A stretch of DNA of 48,074 nt from Bacteroidales bacterium. Lineage in GTDB: Bacteria > Bacteroidota > Bacteroidia > Bacteroidales > F082. The notes under the pieces were generated by a model. That model was not told the origin of the DNA. It ran no database searches and was given only the letters and a program-made list of their open reading frames with translations. Numbering within the stretch: the first letter of the stretch is position 1; each line of letters starts with the position of its first letter. Below, piece by piece: positions 36,078-45,969 of the stretch. Location: the NCBI GenBank assembly GCA_017427985.1, contig JAFRRS010000012.1, positions 1 through 48,074 of the forward strand. The letters run 5' to 3'. The position numbers were made by a program, and so were the translations under genes.

Positions 36078-36080
36078 TTG
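36073..36080 (+). promoter_or_regulatory. -7 element TACATTTG upstream of pyrE
   Basis: TACATTTG matches TAnnTTTG and ends 19 bases before the pyrE ATG. It covers the start codon of the divergent Nudix gene (36075-36077). No good -33 element is seen, so confidence is moderate. Confidence 0.45.
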
Positions 36081-36099
36081 CACAAAAATTTATTCAACT

Positions 36100-36753
36100 A
36101 TGAACGAAAAAGAGACCGCTTTAGCATTAGCGAATTTCCTGCTGCAAATTAAAGCAATAAAATTGAATCCTGCAAGTCCTTTTACATGGGCGAGCGGATT
36201 GAAATCCCCGATTTATTGTGACAACCGCGTCACGCTGTCGTATCCGCAGATCAGAACATTTATCCGCGAGGCGTTCGTGAAGATGTGCGTCGCCAACTTT
36301 GGCAAGCCCGACCTCATCGCGGGCGTGGCTACCGGCGGCATACCGCAAGGTGCTTTGGTGGCTCAGGAACTGGGTCTCCCGTTCTGCTACGTGCGCTCAG
36401 AAGCCAAGTCGCACGGACTCAACAACCAGGTTGAAGGCGTTGTGCCGCAGGGCGCGTCAGTGGTGGTTGTCGAAGACCTCGTGTCCACAGGAAAATCAAG
36501 CCTTGCTGCCGTTGAGGCACTGCGCGAGAAAGGCGCTAACGTGAAAGGCATGATGGCGATTTTCACCTACCAGCTCGACGCTGCAGCAGAGGCGTTCAAG
36601 AAAGCCGGATGCGACCTCGTGACAATCAGCAATTACGAGGCATTGATACAAAAAGCCGTTGAGGAAAATTACGTGAGCGACGACCAGATGCAGTCGCTGA
36701 TGGAATGGAGAAAAAGCCCACAGGCGTGGTCGGAGGCACATCAGACATGCTAA
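36100..36753 (+). CDS. pyrE: orotate phosphoribosyltransferase
   Basis: The protein has 217 residues. It shows FTWASGLKSPIYCDNRVTLSYP at about 28-49, GVATGGIPQGALVAQELGLPF, and the PRPP-binding loop VVVVEDLVSTGKSSL, all characteristic of PyrE. The enzyme makes orotidine monophosphate from orotate and PRPP in pyrimidine synthesis. The last codons overlap the start of an SRPBCC-like gene by seven bases, implying coupled translation. The divergent neighbour is a Nudix hydrolase gene. Confidence 0.96.
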   Translation: MNEKETALALANFLLQIKAIKLNPASPFTWASGLKSPIYCDNRVTLSYPQIRTFIREAFVKMCVANFGKPDLIAGVATGGIPQGALVAQELGLPFCYVRSEAKSHGLNNQVEGVVPQGASVVVVEDLVSTGKSSLAAVEALREKGANVKGMMAIFTYQLDAAAEAFKKAGCDLVTISNYEALIQKAVEENYVSDDQMQSLMEWRKSPQAWSEAHQTC

Positions 36754-37136
36754 TTCAATCACAATACGTAGACAACAGCAGAAGCGAACAGGAATTTTTC
36801 GCCATTGTAAGCGACATGCGCAACATTCCAGCGCTGCTGCCAGAACAGGTTATCAACGTGCAGGCTAACGAGGACAACCTCTCGTTCACCGTGCAGGGAA
36901 TGGGCAGCATCGCATTACGCGTAAGTCAAAGAATAACATACAGTTTAGTGCAATTGATGCCTGTCGGGAAAACGCCGTTCCCATTCGTTTTAAGCATCAA
37001 AATAGCGGGACTTGGTAACAACTGCCGCGTGATGTACGAAATCGACGCCGAGCTTAACCCGCTCATGGCGATGATGGCTAAACGTCCGCTTCAGAATCTC
37101 GTCGACATGATGGCGGGAAAAACTGCAACTCTTTAA
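36747..37136 (+). CDS. SRPBCC/polyketide-cyclase-like small protein
   Basis: The protein has 129 residues from the ATG at 36747, inside the pyrE stop region. The in-frame ATG at 36705 lies deep inside pyrE and is unlikely. The pattern LIQSQYVDNSRSEQEFFAI at the N-terminus, then LSFTVQGMGSIALRVSQR and MYEIDAELNPLMAMMAKRPL, fits the helix-grip (START/SRPBCC) fold: a short first helix with pocket residues, strands, and a long C-terminal helix. Such proteins bind small hydrophobic ligands. Proteins of this kind next to pyrE or birA recur in Bacteroidota, but their role is not known. Its last 59 bases overlap the end of birA on the other strand. Confidence 0.7.
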   Translation: MLIQSQYVDNSRSEQEFFAIVSDMRNIPALLPEQVINVQANEDNLSFTVQGMGSIALRVSQRITYSLVQLMPVGKTPFPFVLSIKIAGLGNNCRVMYEIDAELNPLMAMMAKRPLQNLVDMMAGKTATL

Positions 37137-37854
37137 CGTCACAAACGATTTCGGCTCCTTCTTTATCGCGAAGAAGGAGTCGTCCGTATTTATCAAAACC
37201 ATTGATAATCATTTCCTTAACTTGGTTTTGATAAAAATATTCAGCCCATTTGCCAAAACGATACGACTTTGAGATATATTTCTCCCTGATTTCTTCACAT
37301 TTTTCTTCCAGACGAAGACTTTCGACAGCTTCTTTTATCTTGACAATCAATCTGTTAAGAAGATTTTCAAGATCGTAGTCCTCCCCAGTTATCATTTTCA
37401 AAGAAATTGGGTTCGGAATATCTTTTGAAAATTCTATCTGATTGACATTCAATCCGATACCGATTATCGAAACACCCATTTTTTTGCCTTCAATCGTGTT
37501 TTGAATCAACATTCCGGCAAGTTTTTTGTCATCGAAATAAATATCATTAGGCCATTTTATAAAAACCCGCCGATTATCAATGATTTCGCTTAAAGTTTCA
37601 GTAATGGCAACTGAAACGGCTTGCGAGATTTCAAACTGGTTTTCAGCATCCAAGAAATTGACATTCAATGCGATACTGAACAAAAGATTCTTCCCAGCCT
37701 CGCTCTCCCAACGGTTTTTGTCCATCCCACGCCCCGCAGTCTGATGAGAAGCCACCACAACCATATCCGCGATGTCATTTTTTTCGGAAATTTTGTCATA
37801 AAGATAGACATTCGTCGAATCCAGCTCATCAAAATGTAAAATTTTCAGCGCCAT
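37078..37854 (-). CDS. birA: biotin--[acetyl-CoA-carboxylase] ligase
   Basis: The protein has 258 residues. It begins directly with the catalytic domain: FDELDSTNVYLYD at about 8-20, then ASHQTAGRGMDKNRWESEAGKNLLFS (biotinyl-AMP loop GRGMDKNRW) and VFIKWPNDIYFDDKKLAGML. The N-terminal helix-turn-helix of bifunctional BirA is absent, so it is expected only to biotinylate carboxyl carrier protein and not to repress transcription. The C-terminal SH3-like part ends in IVCDVKELQF; about a dozen further residues are encoded within the overlap with the convergent SRPBCC-like gene. A -7 element is upstream at 37889. Confidence 0.9.
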   Translation of the reverse strand: MALKILHFDELDSTNVYLYDKISEKNDIADMVVVASHQTAGRGMDKNRWESEAGKNLLFSIALNVNFLDAENQFEISQAVSVAITETLSEIIDNRRVFIKWPNDIYFDDKKLAGMLIQNTIEGKKMGVSIIGIGLNVNQIEFSKDIPNPISLKMITGEDYDLENLLNRLIVKIKEAVESLRLEEKCEEIREKYISKSYRFGKWAEYFYQNQVKEMIINGFDKYGRLLLRDKEGAEIVCDVKELQFFPPSCRRDSEADV

Positions 37855-37888
37855 TTTTGAAAAAATTTAACTTATTCATTAAAAAAAC

Positions 37889-37896
37889 AAAAATAA
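37889..37896 (-). promoter_or_regulatory. minus-strand -7 element TATTTTTG upstream of birA
   Basis: CAAAAATA on the plus strand reads TATTTTTG on the minus strand, 34 bases before the birA start, in the A/T-rich gap shared with rsfS. No clear -33 element is visible. Confidence 0.4.
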
Positions 37897-37932
37897 ATAA
37901 TTTTTATTTAATAAAGCTTCAAATTTTATGAG

Positions 37933-37940
37933 TATCTTTG
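37933..37940 (+). promoter_or_regulatory. -7 element TATCTTTG upstream of rsfS
   Basis: TATCTTTG is a full match to TAnnTTTG and ends 14 bases before the rsfS ATG, which would give a very short leader. A matching -33 TTG is not evident. Confidence 0.5.
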
Positions 37941-37954
37941 CAAAAAATTTTTAA

Positions 37955-38326
37955 ATGAGAATAAGACACGAAAACGACAATACGGAAGAAGTCTTGGCAA
38001 CGATAGTCGAGACAATGTTGGAGAGCAAAGCAAGCGGAGTTACATCATTGGATATGAGAGAGTTACAGTCAGCTGTAACAGATTATTTCGTGATATGCCA
38101 TGCCCAGTCGAAGACACAGGTGAACGCCATTGCGGAGAAAATCATCGACAACTTGCGCAACAAGCTTCACGTTCATGTGTATCATGAGGAGGGCTTTGAA
38201 AATTCGGAATGGATTTTGTTGGATTATATTGACGTGGTGGTTCACATCTTCCTACAGGAGAAGCGCGATTTCTACAGACTGGAAGACTTGTGGGCTGACG
38301 CAGAGATGAAAGTTTACGAAGATTAA
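37955..38326 (+). CDS. rsfS: ribosomal silencing factor RsfS
   Basis: The protein has 123 residues of the RsfS/Iojap family. Conserved segments are DMRELQSAVTDYFVICHAQSKTQVNAIAEKI and HEEGFENSEWILLDYIDVVVHIFLQEKRDFYRLEDLW, the latter diagnostic for the family. RsfS binds L14 on the large subunit and blocks subunit joining when nutrients are short. It is divergent from birA and is followed after 11 bases by ftsH and then a LUD-domain protein, a gene order common in Bacteroidota. Confidence 0.94.
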   Translation: MRIRHENDNTEEVLATIVETMLESKASGVTSLDMRELQSAVTDYFVICHAQSKTQVNAIAEKIIDNLRNKLHVHVYHEEGFENSEWILLDYIDVVVHIFLQEKRDFYRLEDLWADAEMKVYED

Positions 38327-38337
38327 TTTCACAAACA

Positions 38338-40338
38338 ATGGCAGAAAACAAGAATCCATTTCAAAATTTCAATGGGGACAACAATAAACCGAAGAAAAAG
38401 TTAGGTTTTTATTGGGTTTACATCATTCTGATAGCGTTTTTCCTCGGCTCGATAGTGTACAGCGGCACTTCAAATTCGACAAAGACAACAAATATGGCGG
38501 AGCTCAGCAAGATGCTCCGTGACGGCGATGTCGAAAAGATTGAGCTTGTGAACGGCAAGACCGCTGAGATTTACTTGAACGAGCAAGGTATCAGAAAATA
38601 TTTTCCAAACGAAAAACCTCAGATGTTCGGAAAATCGCCAAACTATGTCCTCAACGTATCGGAAGACCGTCTTTACACCAAGGTCGACGAGGCGCAGCAA
38701 GGGCTTTCCAACCCTATCGAAGTAATTCCCGTGGAACGTCACAACTGGGTGGGAGAAATTGTCAGTTGGGTATTGCCGTTATTGTTGCTCGTGGGCTTCT
38801 GGATTCTCATCATGCGCCGTATGAACGGCGGCTCAGGCATGGGTGGCGGACAGATTTTCAGCATCGGGAAGTCGAAGGCACAGCTGTATGATCAGGAGAA
38901 AGACACCAAGACCACATTCAAGGACGTGGCAGGTCTTGAAGAAGCCAAGGAGGAAGTGATGGAGATTGTGGATTTCCTAAAGAATCCTAACAGATACACA
39001 CGTTTGGGCGGAAAGATTCCGAAGGGCGTTCTGCTCGTGGGACCTCCAGGAACAGGTAAGACATTATTGGCAAAATCGGTGGCTGGCGAGGCTAACGTGC
39101 CGTTTTTCAGCATCTCAGGCTCCGACTTCGTCGAGATGTTCGTTGGCGTGGGTGCATCACGCGTGCGCGACCTTTTCAGTCAGGCTAAAGCAAAATCACC
39201 TTGTATAATTTTCATAGATGAAATCGATGCCATCGGACGCGCAAGGGGTAAAAACATCGTCAGCGGCGGCAACGACGAGCGCGAAAGCACTCTGAATCAG
39301 CTGCTTACAGAAATGGACGGCTTCGGCACCAACTCAGGCGTGATAGTGCTGGCAGCCACCAACCGTGCCGACATACTCGACAAGGCTCTGATGCGCGCCG
39401 GACGTTTCGACCGTCAGATTTACGTCGAGTTACCCGACCTGAACGGTCGTCGTGAGATTTTCGAGGTGCACATGCGCGGCTTGAAGCTGGGCAAAGATGT
39501 CGACAAAGAGTTTTTAGCAAAACAGACTCCAGGATTCTCAGGCGCCGACATCGCCAACGTCTGCAACGAGGCGGCTCTCATCGCGGCACGCCGTAACAAG
39601 GAGAACATTGAAAAACAAGACTTCCTCGACGCCATCGACCGTATTGTGGGCGGCTTGGAGAAGAAAAACTCGGTGATAACGCCTTCCGAAAAGAAAGTCA
39701 TCGCCTTCCATGAAGCGGGGCACGCCACCACGAGCTGGATGCTCGAACACGCTCATCCATTGGTGAAAGTGACCATCGTGCCAAGAGGCAAGGCACTCGG
39801 CGCGGCATGGTACCTGCCTGACGAGAGGCAGATAACAACAAAAGAGCAGATGTATCACGAGATGATTGCGACATTAGGCGGCCGCGCCGCAGAACAAATC
39901 ATCTTCGGAAAAATATCAACAGGCGCTTTGAACGACCTCGAAAAGGTGTCGAAACAAGCTCACGCCATGGTGATGTACTATGGTCTTGACGAGAAAATCG
40001 GCAACGTAAGCTATTATGACTCAACAGGTCAGCAAGATTACGCATTCACAAAGCCTTTCAGTGAGAAGACGGCCGAGAAGATTGACGAAGAGGTGAGCAA
40101 ACTCATCGAAGGGGCTTATCAGGAGGCATTGCGCATCCTCAACGAGCATAAAGACGGGCTCACAAAGCTTGCCGAGAAACTCATCGACAAAGAAGTCATC
40201 TTCACCGACGACCTCGTCACCATCTTCGGCGAACGTCCTTGGAAACGCGAAGAGAGAAATTTCAAAAGACGCAACGAGGAAAAGCCCGAGGAGAACAGCG
40301 AACAAACTTTTAATCCGGAAAACACTTCAATAGCATAA
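38338..40338 (+). CDS. ftsH: ATP-dependent zinc metalloprotease FtsH
   Basis: The protein has 666 residues. Membrane segments lie at about 22-42 and 138-160 with a periplasmic domain between them. The AAA+ module has Walker A GPPGTGKT at 235-242, Walker [12 protein letters not shown] near 290-300 and the second region of homology ending GRFDRQI. The protease zinc site is HEAGH at 458-462. A charged tail rich in Glu, Arg and Asn closes the protein. FtsH degrades misassembled membrane proteins and selected cytoplasmic regulators. It follows rsfS by 11 bases and precedes the LUD-domain gene by 3, so the three form one operon. Confidence 0.97.
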   Translation: MAENKNPFQNFNGDNNKPKKKLGFYWVYIILIAFFLGSIVYSGTSNSTKTTNMAELSKMLRDGDVEKIELVNGKTAEIYLNEQGIRKYFPNEKPQMFGKSPNYVLNVSEDRLYTKVDEAQQGLSNPIEVIPVERHNWVGEIVSWVLPLLLLVGFWILIMRRMNGGSGMGGGQIFSIGKSKAQLYDQEKDTKTTFKDVAGLEEAKEEVMEIVDFLKNPNRYTRLGGKIPKGVLLVGPPGTGKTLLAKSVAGEANVPFFSISGSDFVEMFVGVGASRVRDLFSQAKAKSPCIIFIDEIDAIGRARGKNIVSGGNDERESTLNQLLTEMDGFGTNSGVIVLAATNRADILDKALMRAGRFDRQIYVELPDLNGRREIFEVHMRGLKLGKDVDKEFLAKQTPGFSGADIANVCNEAALIAARRNKENIEKQDFLDAIDRIVGGLEKKNSVITPSEKKVIAFHEAGHATTSWMLEHAHPLVKVTIVPRGKALGAAWYLPDERQITTKEQMYHEMIATLGGRAAEQIIFGKISTGALNDLEKVSKQAHAMVMYYGLDEKIGNVSYYDSTGQQDYAFTKPFSEKTAEKIDEEVSKLIEGAYQEALRILNEHKDGLTKLAEKLIDKEVIFTDDLVTIFGERPWKREERNFKRRNEEKPEENSEQTFNPENTSIA

Positions 40339-40341
40339 ACC

Positions 40342-41013
40342 ATGAAAATATTCTCGTTCGGAAATCTCAGTGAGCGCACCAACAAGGAGCAGATCCTTGC
40401 AAAGGTGCGTGAAGCAGTGATGGCAAAGGACGAGAACATTTTCTCTGACGTGAACATGCAGGCGGACACATGGACGCCGTTCAAGGAAGAGGACGGCGCC
40501 GACTTCACTTTCGTGGAGCGTTTCAAAGACAACGGAGGAATATTCATATATTTCGAGAGCCAGCAGGATTTCATTGAGGCAATGAAACAGTTCGTCGTTG
40601 AAAATCAATGGGAGCCGTTATGCAGCACGAGCATGAAAATGGAAAACATTTTCAAGGATTCCGGCATTGAACTTTGCCGTGACTACACCACAAAACGCAA
40701 AAAGACCGTGAGCATCACCGACTGTGAATGCCTCGTGGCGCACACAGGCAGCGTGGTCGTGACCGACAAATGCGCAGGCTCACGAGTGGCATATTCCAAC
40801 GCCGACGTGTTGCTGGTTTACGCTTCGCCAAATCAGATTGTGGCAAGCATGAAAGACGCAATAAAACTTTTGAAAGACAAATACCAAAACCACAGACCGA
40901 CTGAGACAGTGTTTATCAACGGAGCAAGCAAAAGCACCGAGATTGACAATCAATTAGTTATCGGCGCACAAGGTATTAAACAGATTGCGTTGTTCTTGGT
41001 TGAGGAAGAATAA
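40342..41013 (+). CDS. LUD domain protein (LutC/YkgG-like)
   Basis: The protein has 223 residues. The C-terminal half shows the LUD-domain pattern: SITDCECLVAHTGSVVVTDKCAGSR, then VLLVYASPNQIVASMKDAIKLL, and a final QIALFLVEEE. LUD proteins include LutC of lactate utilisation, but LutA and LutB partners are absent here, and the placement behind ftsH is a recurrent Bacteroidota arrangement without a known role. The N-terminal half (EKEDGADFTFVERFKDNGG-like) is unassigned. The next gene converges with two bases between stop codons. Confidence 0.8.
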   Translation: MKIFSFGNLSERTNKEQILAKVREAVMAKDENIFSDVNMQADTWTPFKEEDGADFTFVERFKDNGGIFIYFESQQDFIEAMKQFVVENQWEPLCSTSMKMENIFKDSGIELCRDYTTKRKKTVSITDCECLVAHTGSVVVTDKCAGSRVAYSNADVLLVYASPNQIVASMKDAIKLLKDKYQNHRPTETVFINGASKSTEIDNQLVIGAQGIKQIALFLVEEE

Positions 41014-41015
41014 TA

Positions 41016-41441
41016 TCATTTCCCCTCATTCGACCTGCCATATTCATTAAAAACATCCTTGAACTCCAGGAAATATTTGTGAACCAACTGGTCAAACTGT
41101 TTTATAAAGCTTTGATATTCAGGGCTATCAACAACATACGCCGATGCCATCTCATCACGTTTTTTGTCAAGCACCTCGAATGATATTTTGGAAATCGCTT
41201 TTTCCACATTCTCATGATTATCAATGGATTCCTTAAGAATCTTGTCGTAATAGGCGGTGATAAAATCATCGGCTTTTTCAATCATCGACTTCTGTTTCTC
41301 CAAAGAGTAAACATGGTTTTCCAAAACCGTTTCTTTTTTCGACAATTTTATCGTCAAAATCACAGCAGCCGCAACGATTACGGCAACTATCAGAATCACC
41401 CATCCGAGGCGCAATTTGATGTCAAAAAGACCTGATTTCAT
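41016..41441 (-). CDS. small single-pass membrane protein with helical periplasmic part
   Basis: The protein has 141 residues. A cytoplasmic start ([13 protein letters not shown]) is followed by one membrane helix at about 13-33 ([20 protein letters not shown]). Next comes a charged helical region with heptad-like spacing ([23 protein letters not shown]), so a coiled coil is likely. No known domain is recognised. Its start overlaps the valS stop by four bases (ATGA), so it is translated behind valS, although nothing suggests a role in tRNA charging. Confidence 0.65.
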   Translation of the reverse strand: MKSGLFDIKLRLGWVILIVAVIVAAAVILTIKLSKKETVLENHVYSLEKQKSMIEKADDFITAYYDKILKESIDNHENVEKAISKISFEVLDKKRDEMASAYVVDSPEYQSFIKQFDQLVHKYFLEFKDVFNEYGRSNEGK

Positions 41442-44065
41442 TTTTTCAAACCCTTGATCTGTTGTTCAAGAACTGCAATCTTAGCTTCAGCGTCAGATTT
41501 TTTCTTGCGTTCCTTGTCGACGACGGCTGCAGGAGCTCCGTTAACGAATTTCTCGTTCGAGAGTTTAGCCTCCACCGATTTCAAGAACCCTTGGGCGTAT
41601 TTCAACTCCTCTTCGAGTTTCTTCAGCTCCGCCTCAGTGTCGACAGAATCAGTCACAGGAATGAAATATTCCTTTGAGCGCACAATGAATCCAAATGCAT
41701 CAGCTGGTTTCTCAGTAGTGTATGTTATTGATTTTACATTAGTTAACTTCTCAATAATGCAGTCAAAGTCTCTGTTTGCGCTGCCATTGTCGATAACAAC
41801 CAAATCCAAAGCCTCTTTGAACGAGATATTTTTCTCAGCGCGAATCTTACGGATGTTGTTGATGACATCCATCGTGAAATCGAATTGTGCAAGCACCTGA
41901 TTGTCAACAACCTGCTCTTTTGGCTGCTGAGCAATGATGATATCATCGCCGTCTTTACGTTCTTCAAGGTTATGATAGATTTCCTCTGTGATGAACGGCA
42001 TGAACGGATGCAGAAGCTTCATCAAATTTTCAAAGAAAATCACTGTAGCTCTGTAAGTTACGCCATCGACAGCCTGACCCATAGGTGCTTTAACCATCTC
42101 GAGATACCACGAGCAGAAATCGTCCCAAGTGAGTTTGTAAACGCCCATCAAGGCATCGGAGAGACGATATTTCTCAAAGTTGTCGTTCATCTCAGCCAAA
42201 ACCTGGTTGTAACGCGCGTCGAACCACTTCATTGCCATCTTCGCCGTGTCAGGTTGAGCGGCTTTCTCATCGACAGTCCAGCCTTTCACAAGACGGAGAG
42301 CGTTCCAAATCTTGTTACAGAAGTTACGTCCCTGCTCGCACAACGCCACGTCGAACAAGATATCGTTTCCGGCAGGAGCCGAGAGCAACATTCCCATACG
42401 AACACCGTCAGCACCGTAAGTCTCGATAAGTTCAATCGGATCAGGAGAGTTTCCTAAAGATTTCGACATCTTACGACCAAGCTTGTCGCGCACGATACCA
42501 GTGAAATACACGTTGTGGAACGGCACTTTCGCCTCGTACTCCTCACCTGCCATAATCATTCTGGCAACCCAGAAGAAAATGATATCAGGAGCGGTGATGA
42601 GGTCGTTAGTCGGATAATAATACTTGAACTCAGCATTGTTCGGGTCAAGGATTCCGTTGAACAATGAGAGAGGCCACAGCCATGAGCTGAACCATGTGTC
42701 CAAAGCATCGTCATCCTGACGCAAATCGTTAATTGTCAGGTTGTTGTTGCCAGTCTTCTCTTTTGCCAAAACCAATGCTTCCTCAGGTGTTTCAGCAACC
42801 ACAAATCCGCCCTGTGGCAGATAATAGGCAGGGATCTGGTGTCCCCACCACAACTGACGGCTTATGCACCAATCCTTGATGTTCTCGAGCCAATGGCGAT
42901 AAAGGTTGACGTATTTTGCTGGATAGAACTGGATATCGCCGTCCTCAACAGGCTTCAGCGCGATCTGAGCAAGATGTTCCATCTTGAGGAACCACTGCAT
43001 TGATAGCTTCGGCTCAATCGGGACGTTGGTACGCTCAGAATATCCCACCTTATTATTATAGTCTTCAACTTTTTCAAGCAAGTCGGCTTCTTTGAGGTCA
43101 ATGACGATTTGTTTACGCACAGCTTCACGATCCATCCCGACGTACATTCCGGCAGCCTCGCTGATTGTTGCATCGTCGTTGAAAATATTGATACTCTGGA
43201 GGTTATGTTTCTCACCGAGCATATAGTCGTTCACGTCGTGCGCAGGAGTGACTTTCAAGCAGCCTGTACCGAACTCGATATCGACATATTCGTCTTCGAT
43301 GACTGGAATAACGCGATTCACCAGTGGGACAATGACTTTCTTGCCCTTAAGATGCTGGTTTTTAGGGTCATTCGGGTTGATACACATGGCAGTATCGCCC
43401 ATGATTGTCTCAGGACGGGTTGTCGCCACGACAGCGTAGCCGTTTTCGCCTTCTATTTTATATCTGAGGTAATAAAGCTTGCTATGTTCCTCTTTATAAA
43501 CGACTTCCTCATCGCTCAAAGCCGTGAGAGCCTTCGGGTCCCAGTTGACCATACGCACGCCACGGTAAATCAAGCCTTTTTTATAAAGGTCGCAGAACAC
43601 GCGGATAACGCTTTTCGAGCGGATCTCGTCCATTGTAAACGAGGTGCGTTCCCAGTCGCATGAAGCGCCGAGTTTGCGGAGCTGTTTCAAGATTATGCCG
43701 CCGTGCTCGTGTGTCCAGTCCCAAGCATGTTTGAGGAACTCATCACGTCCGATGTCGGTCTTCTTGATTCCTTGCTGAGCCAGTTTGTTCACCACTTTAG
43801 CTTCTGTCGCAATTGAAGCATGGTCGGTGCCAGGCACCCAGCAGGCGTTTTTGCCCTGCATACGTGCGCGGCGCACGAGGACATCCTGAATCGTGTTGTT
43901 GAGCATGTGCCCCATGTGAAGCACGCCTGTCACATTCGGAGGCGGAATCACGATGGTGTAAGGTTCACGCTCGTCAGGCGTTGAATGAAAATAATTCTTC
44001 TCGATCCAGTGTTCGTACCATTTCTCCTCGGTCGCTTGCGGACTGTATTTGCTTGATAATTCCAT
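41438..44065 (-). CDS. valS: valine--tRNA ligase
   Basis: The protein has 875 residues from the ATG at 44065 ([20 protein letters not shown]). An ATG three codons upstream (44074) is possible, but it would start almost at the predicted transcript start. Class I signatures are intact: the HIGH motif as HMGH in [15 protein letters not shown], and [14 protein letters not shown] (KMSKS). The editing domain has [13 protein letters not shown], and a C-terminal coiled coil ([23 protein letters not shown]) is typical of ValRS. The enzyme charges tRNA-Val and edits Thr-tRNA-Val. The gene is divergent from a peptide transporter gene and overlaps the small membrane protein gene by four bases. Confidence 0.97.
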   Translation of the reverse strand: MELSSKYSPQATEEKWYEHWIEKNYFHSTPDEREPYTIVIPPPNVTGVLHMGHMLNNTIQDVLVRRARMQGKNACWVPGTDHASIATEAKVVNKLAQQGIKKTDIGRDEFLKHAWDWTHEHGGIILKQLRKLGASCDWERTSFTMDEIRSKSVIRVFCDLYKKGLIYRGVRMVNWDPKALTALSDEEVVYKEEHSKLYYLRYKIEGENGYAVVATTRPETIMGDTAMCINPNDPKNQHLKGKKVIVPLVNRVIPVIEDEYVDIEFGTGCLKVTPAHDVNDYMLGEKHNLQSINIFNDDATISEAAGMYVGMDREAVRKQIVIDLKEADLLEKVEDYNNKVGYSERTNVPIEPKLSMQWFLKMEHLAQIALKPVEDGDIQFYPAKYVNLYRHWLENIKDWCISRQLWWGHQIPAYYLPQGGFVVAETPEEALVLAKEKTGNNNLTINDLRQDDDALDTWFSSWLWPLSLFNGILDPNNAEFKYYYPTNDLITAPDIIFFWVARMIMAGEEYEAKVPFHNVYFTGIVRDKLGRKMSKSLGNSPDPIELIETYGADGVRMGMLLSAPAGNDILFDVALCEQGRNFCNKIWNALRLVKGWTVDEKAAQPDTAKMAMKWFDARYNQVLAEMNDNFEKYRLSDALMGVYKLTWDDFCSWYLEMVKAPMGQAVDGVTYRATVIFFENLMKLLHPFMPFITEEIYHNLEERKDGDDIIIAQQPKEQVVDNQVLAQFDFTMDVINNIRKIRAEKNISFKEALDLVVIDNGSANRDFDCIIEKLTNVKSITYTTEKPADAFGFIVRSKEYFIPVTDSVDTEAELKKLEEELKYAQGFLKSVEAKLSNEKFVNGAPAAVVDKERKKKSDAEAKIAVLEQQIKGLKK

Positions 44066-44083
44066 ATTTTTCATTTTGAACCG

Positions 44084-44091
44084 CAAAATTA
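44084..44091 (-). promoter_or_regulatory. minus-strand -7 element TAATTTTG upstream of valS
   Basis: CAAAATTA on the plus strand reads TAATTTTG on the minus strand, 18 bases upstream of the chosen valS start. It supports the ATG at 44065 over the longer frame, which opens with a TTG inside this element. No -33 TTTG is evident. Confidence 0.45.
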
Positions 44092-44101
44092 CGATTTTTT
44101 C

Positions 44102-44133
44102 TTGTTTGCATTAAAACTTTTTTATTATTTTTG
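44102..44133 (+). promoter_or_regulatory. promoter for the POT-family transporter
   Basis: TATTTTTG (44126-44133) matches the -7 consensus. TTG at 44102-44104 lies 21 bases upstream and TTTG at 44105-44108 lies 17 upstream, either usable as -33. The leader would be about 50 bases. Confidence 0.55.
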
Positions 44134-44190
44134 TACGATTTTTGAATGAAAACGAGAAATAATTCTATGTATAATTAAAATTTTAAGTTT

Positions 44191-45849
44191 ATGTCATTAT
44201 TATCAATTTCAAGTATGTGGCAAACGAATCGAACATTATTTGTTTTGATTTGCGTGCTGATTATAGTAATTCCGTTCATGGTTTACTACCTGATTCAAGC
44301 GAAGAAGTACCATCCGAAGGGATTGATTGCTGCGGCCTTAAGCAACATGGGCGAGCGTTTCGGCTACTACATCATGAATGCCGTTTTAGTGCTTTTCATC
44401 TGCTCAAAATTCGGCATCAAGGATGATGTTTCCGGCATTATTTTCGCTGTTTTCTATTTCTTGATTTACGTCTTGGCGTTGCCAGGCGGTATCATTGCCG
44501 ACCGCACACAGAACTACAAGAAGACCATAATCTGGGGTATCATCGTGATGGCTTTGGGTTATGGCGTTCTCTCAATACCGGTGTTCGCAGTTAACAACAG
44601 CATGACAATAGCTTTGGTTCTTGCCATCGTGGCATTGGTTCTCATCGCTTGCGGTAACGGTCTTTTCAAAGGCAACTTGCAGGCTATCGTTGGTCAGTTG
44701 TACGACGACTTCGAAGCTGAGGCAGCAAAGAAAGGTCCAGAGGCATTGGCTGAGGCGAAGAGCCGTCGCGACAGCGGTTTCCAGATTTTCTACGTGTTCA
44801 TCAACATCGGCGGCGTCATCGCACCGTTTGTGGCTCCGTTGTTCCGCTCATGGTATCTGAAGACACGCGGATTGTTCTACAACGCCGATCTTCCGCGTCT
44901 CTGCCACAAGTTCGTCCAAGGCACCATGGAAGGCAATGACTTGTCGAACCTCGAAAAACTCACTTCAGGTGTCGGAGCCGACCAGTTGTCTGGCTATTGT
45001 TCAAACTATCTTGAAGTCTATAACACTGGTGTTCATTACTCTTTCATCGCATCAGTCGCTGCAATGGTGATTTCACTGTTGATATTCCTCGCCGTCAAGA
45101 ACCGTCTTCCGAACCCTGTCCGCAAGGAGAAAGCGCAGGTTCAGGACTACAGCCTTGAGGAGCGCCAGTCGATGGCAAAGGAAATCAAACAGCGCATGTA
45201 CGCTCTCTACGCAGTTCTCGGAATCGCCGTGTTTTTCTGGTTCTCATTCCATCAGAACGCGCAGTCACTCTCAATCTTCGCCCGTGACTTCGTTGACACA
45301 AGCGCCATCGCGCCTGAGATCCTGCAGTGCATCAACCCGTTCTTCGTGATTGTTCTCACCCCTATCATCATGCTTCTCTTCGCACGTCTGGCAACGAAAG
45401 GCCGTGAAGTATCTACACCTCGCAAGATTGCAATCGGTATGTTCATTGCCGCATGTGCTTATATTTTCCTTATCGTGGTGGCATCAATCCACAATTATCC
45501 TTCAGGTGATGTGTTCAAAGGCTTTGAAGAAGGCGTGAAAGCGAGCATGAAGGCAAGTCCGATGGTTCTTATCGTGACATATTTCTTCCTCACGGTGGCA
45601 GAACTGCTTATATCACCTCTTGGACTCTCATTCGTATCAAAGATTGCTCCGCGTCACATGGTTGGTATCTGCCAGGGCTTGTGGCTCAGCGCGACAGCTA
45701 TCGGCAACCTGTTCATTTTCCTCGGTGTCAAGATGCTCAACTCATTCCCGCATCAATGGATGACATGGGGAGTGTTTGCCCTCTTCTGCCTTATTTCAAT
45801 GGGTATTATGATAGGAATGCTTAAATGGCTGGAGAAGATTACTGCATAA
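44191..45849 (+). CDS. POT-family (MFS) peptide transporter
   Basis: The protein has 552 residues and is very hydrophobic, with about 14 membrane segments. Near the N-terminus it has AALSNMGERFGYYIMNAVLVLFI (about 52-74), the E-R-F-x-Y-Y motif of proton-coupled oligopeptide transporters, followed by LPGGIIADR, the MFS loop 2-3 motif. FKGNLQAIVGQLYDD corresponds to the second POT signature around helix 5. These transporters import di- and tripeptides with protons, which suits an amino-acid-fermenting or peptide-using member of the Bacteroidales. It has its own promoter and a terminator, so it is a single-gene unit divergent from valS. Confidence 0.85.
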   Translation: MSLLSISSMWQTNRTLFVLICVLIIVIPFMVYYLIQAKKYHPKGLIAAALSNMGERFGYYIMNAVLVLFICSKFGIKDDVSGIIFAVFYFLIYVLALPGGIIADRTQNYKKTIIWGIIVMALGYGVLSIPVFAVNNSMTIALVLAIVALVLIACGNGLFKGNLQAIVGQLYDDFEAEAAKKGPEALAEAKSRRDSGFQIFYVFINIGGVIAPFVAPLFRSWYLKTRGLFYNADLPRLCHKFVQGTMEGNDLSNLEKLTSGVGADQLSGYCSNYLEVYNTGVHYSFIASVAAMVISLLIFLAVKNRLPNPVRKEKAQVQDYSLEERQSMAKEIKQRMYALYAVLGIAVFFWFSFHQNAQSLSIFARDFVDTSAIAPEILQCINPFFVIVLTPIIMLLFARLATKGREVSTPRKIAIGMFIAACAYIFLIVVASIHNYPSGDVFKGFEEGVKASMKASPMVLIVTYFFLTVAELLISPLGLSFVSKIAPRHMVGICQGLWLSATAIGNLFIFLGVKMLNSFPHQWMTWGVFALFCLISMGIMIGMLKWLEKITA

Positions 45850-45875
45850 AAAAATTGTAATTTACAATAAACCAT

Positions 45876-45912
45876 GAAGTGAACTTGATATTTTCAGGTT
45901 CACTTCTTTTTT
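45876..45912 (+). terminator. rho-independent terminator of the transporter gene
   Basis: GAAGTGAACTTG (45876-45887) pairs with CAGGTTCACTTC (45895-45906), including one G-U pair, and is followed by TTTTTT. It begins 26 bases after the stop codon. Confidence 0.85.
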
Positions 45913-45969
45913 ACAGAAATAACAGATAAAAGTCGCGAAGTAGGCAATTTTTTACATGATTTTCCCATC

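Noticed and set aside
36705..36746. upstream ATG for the SRPBCC-like protein
   Set aside because: It lies deep within pyrE and adds residues that do not fit the fold. The ATG at 36747 at the pyrE stop is the usual coupled start.
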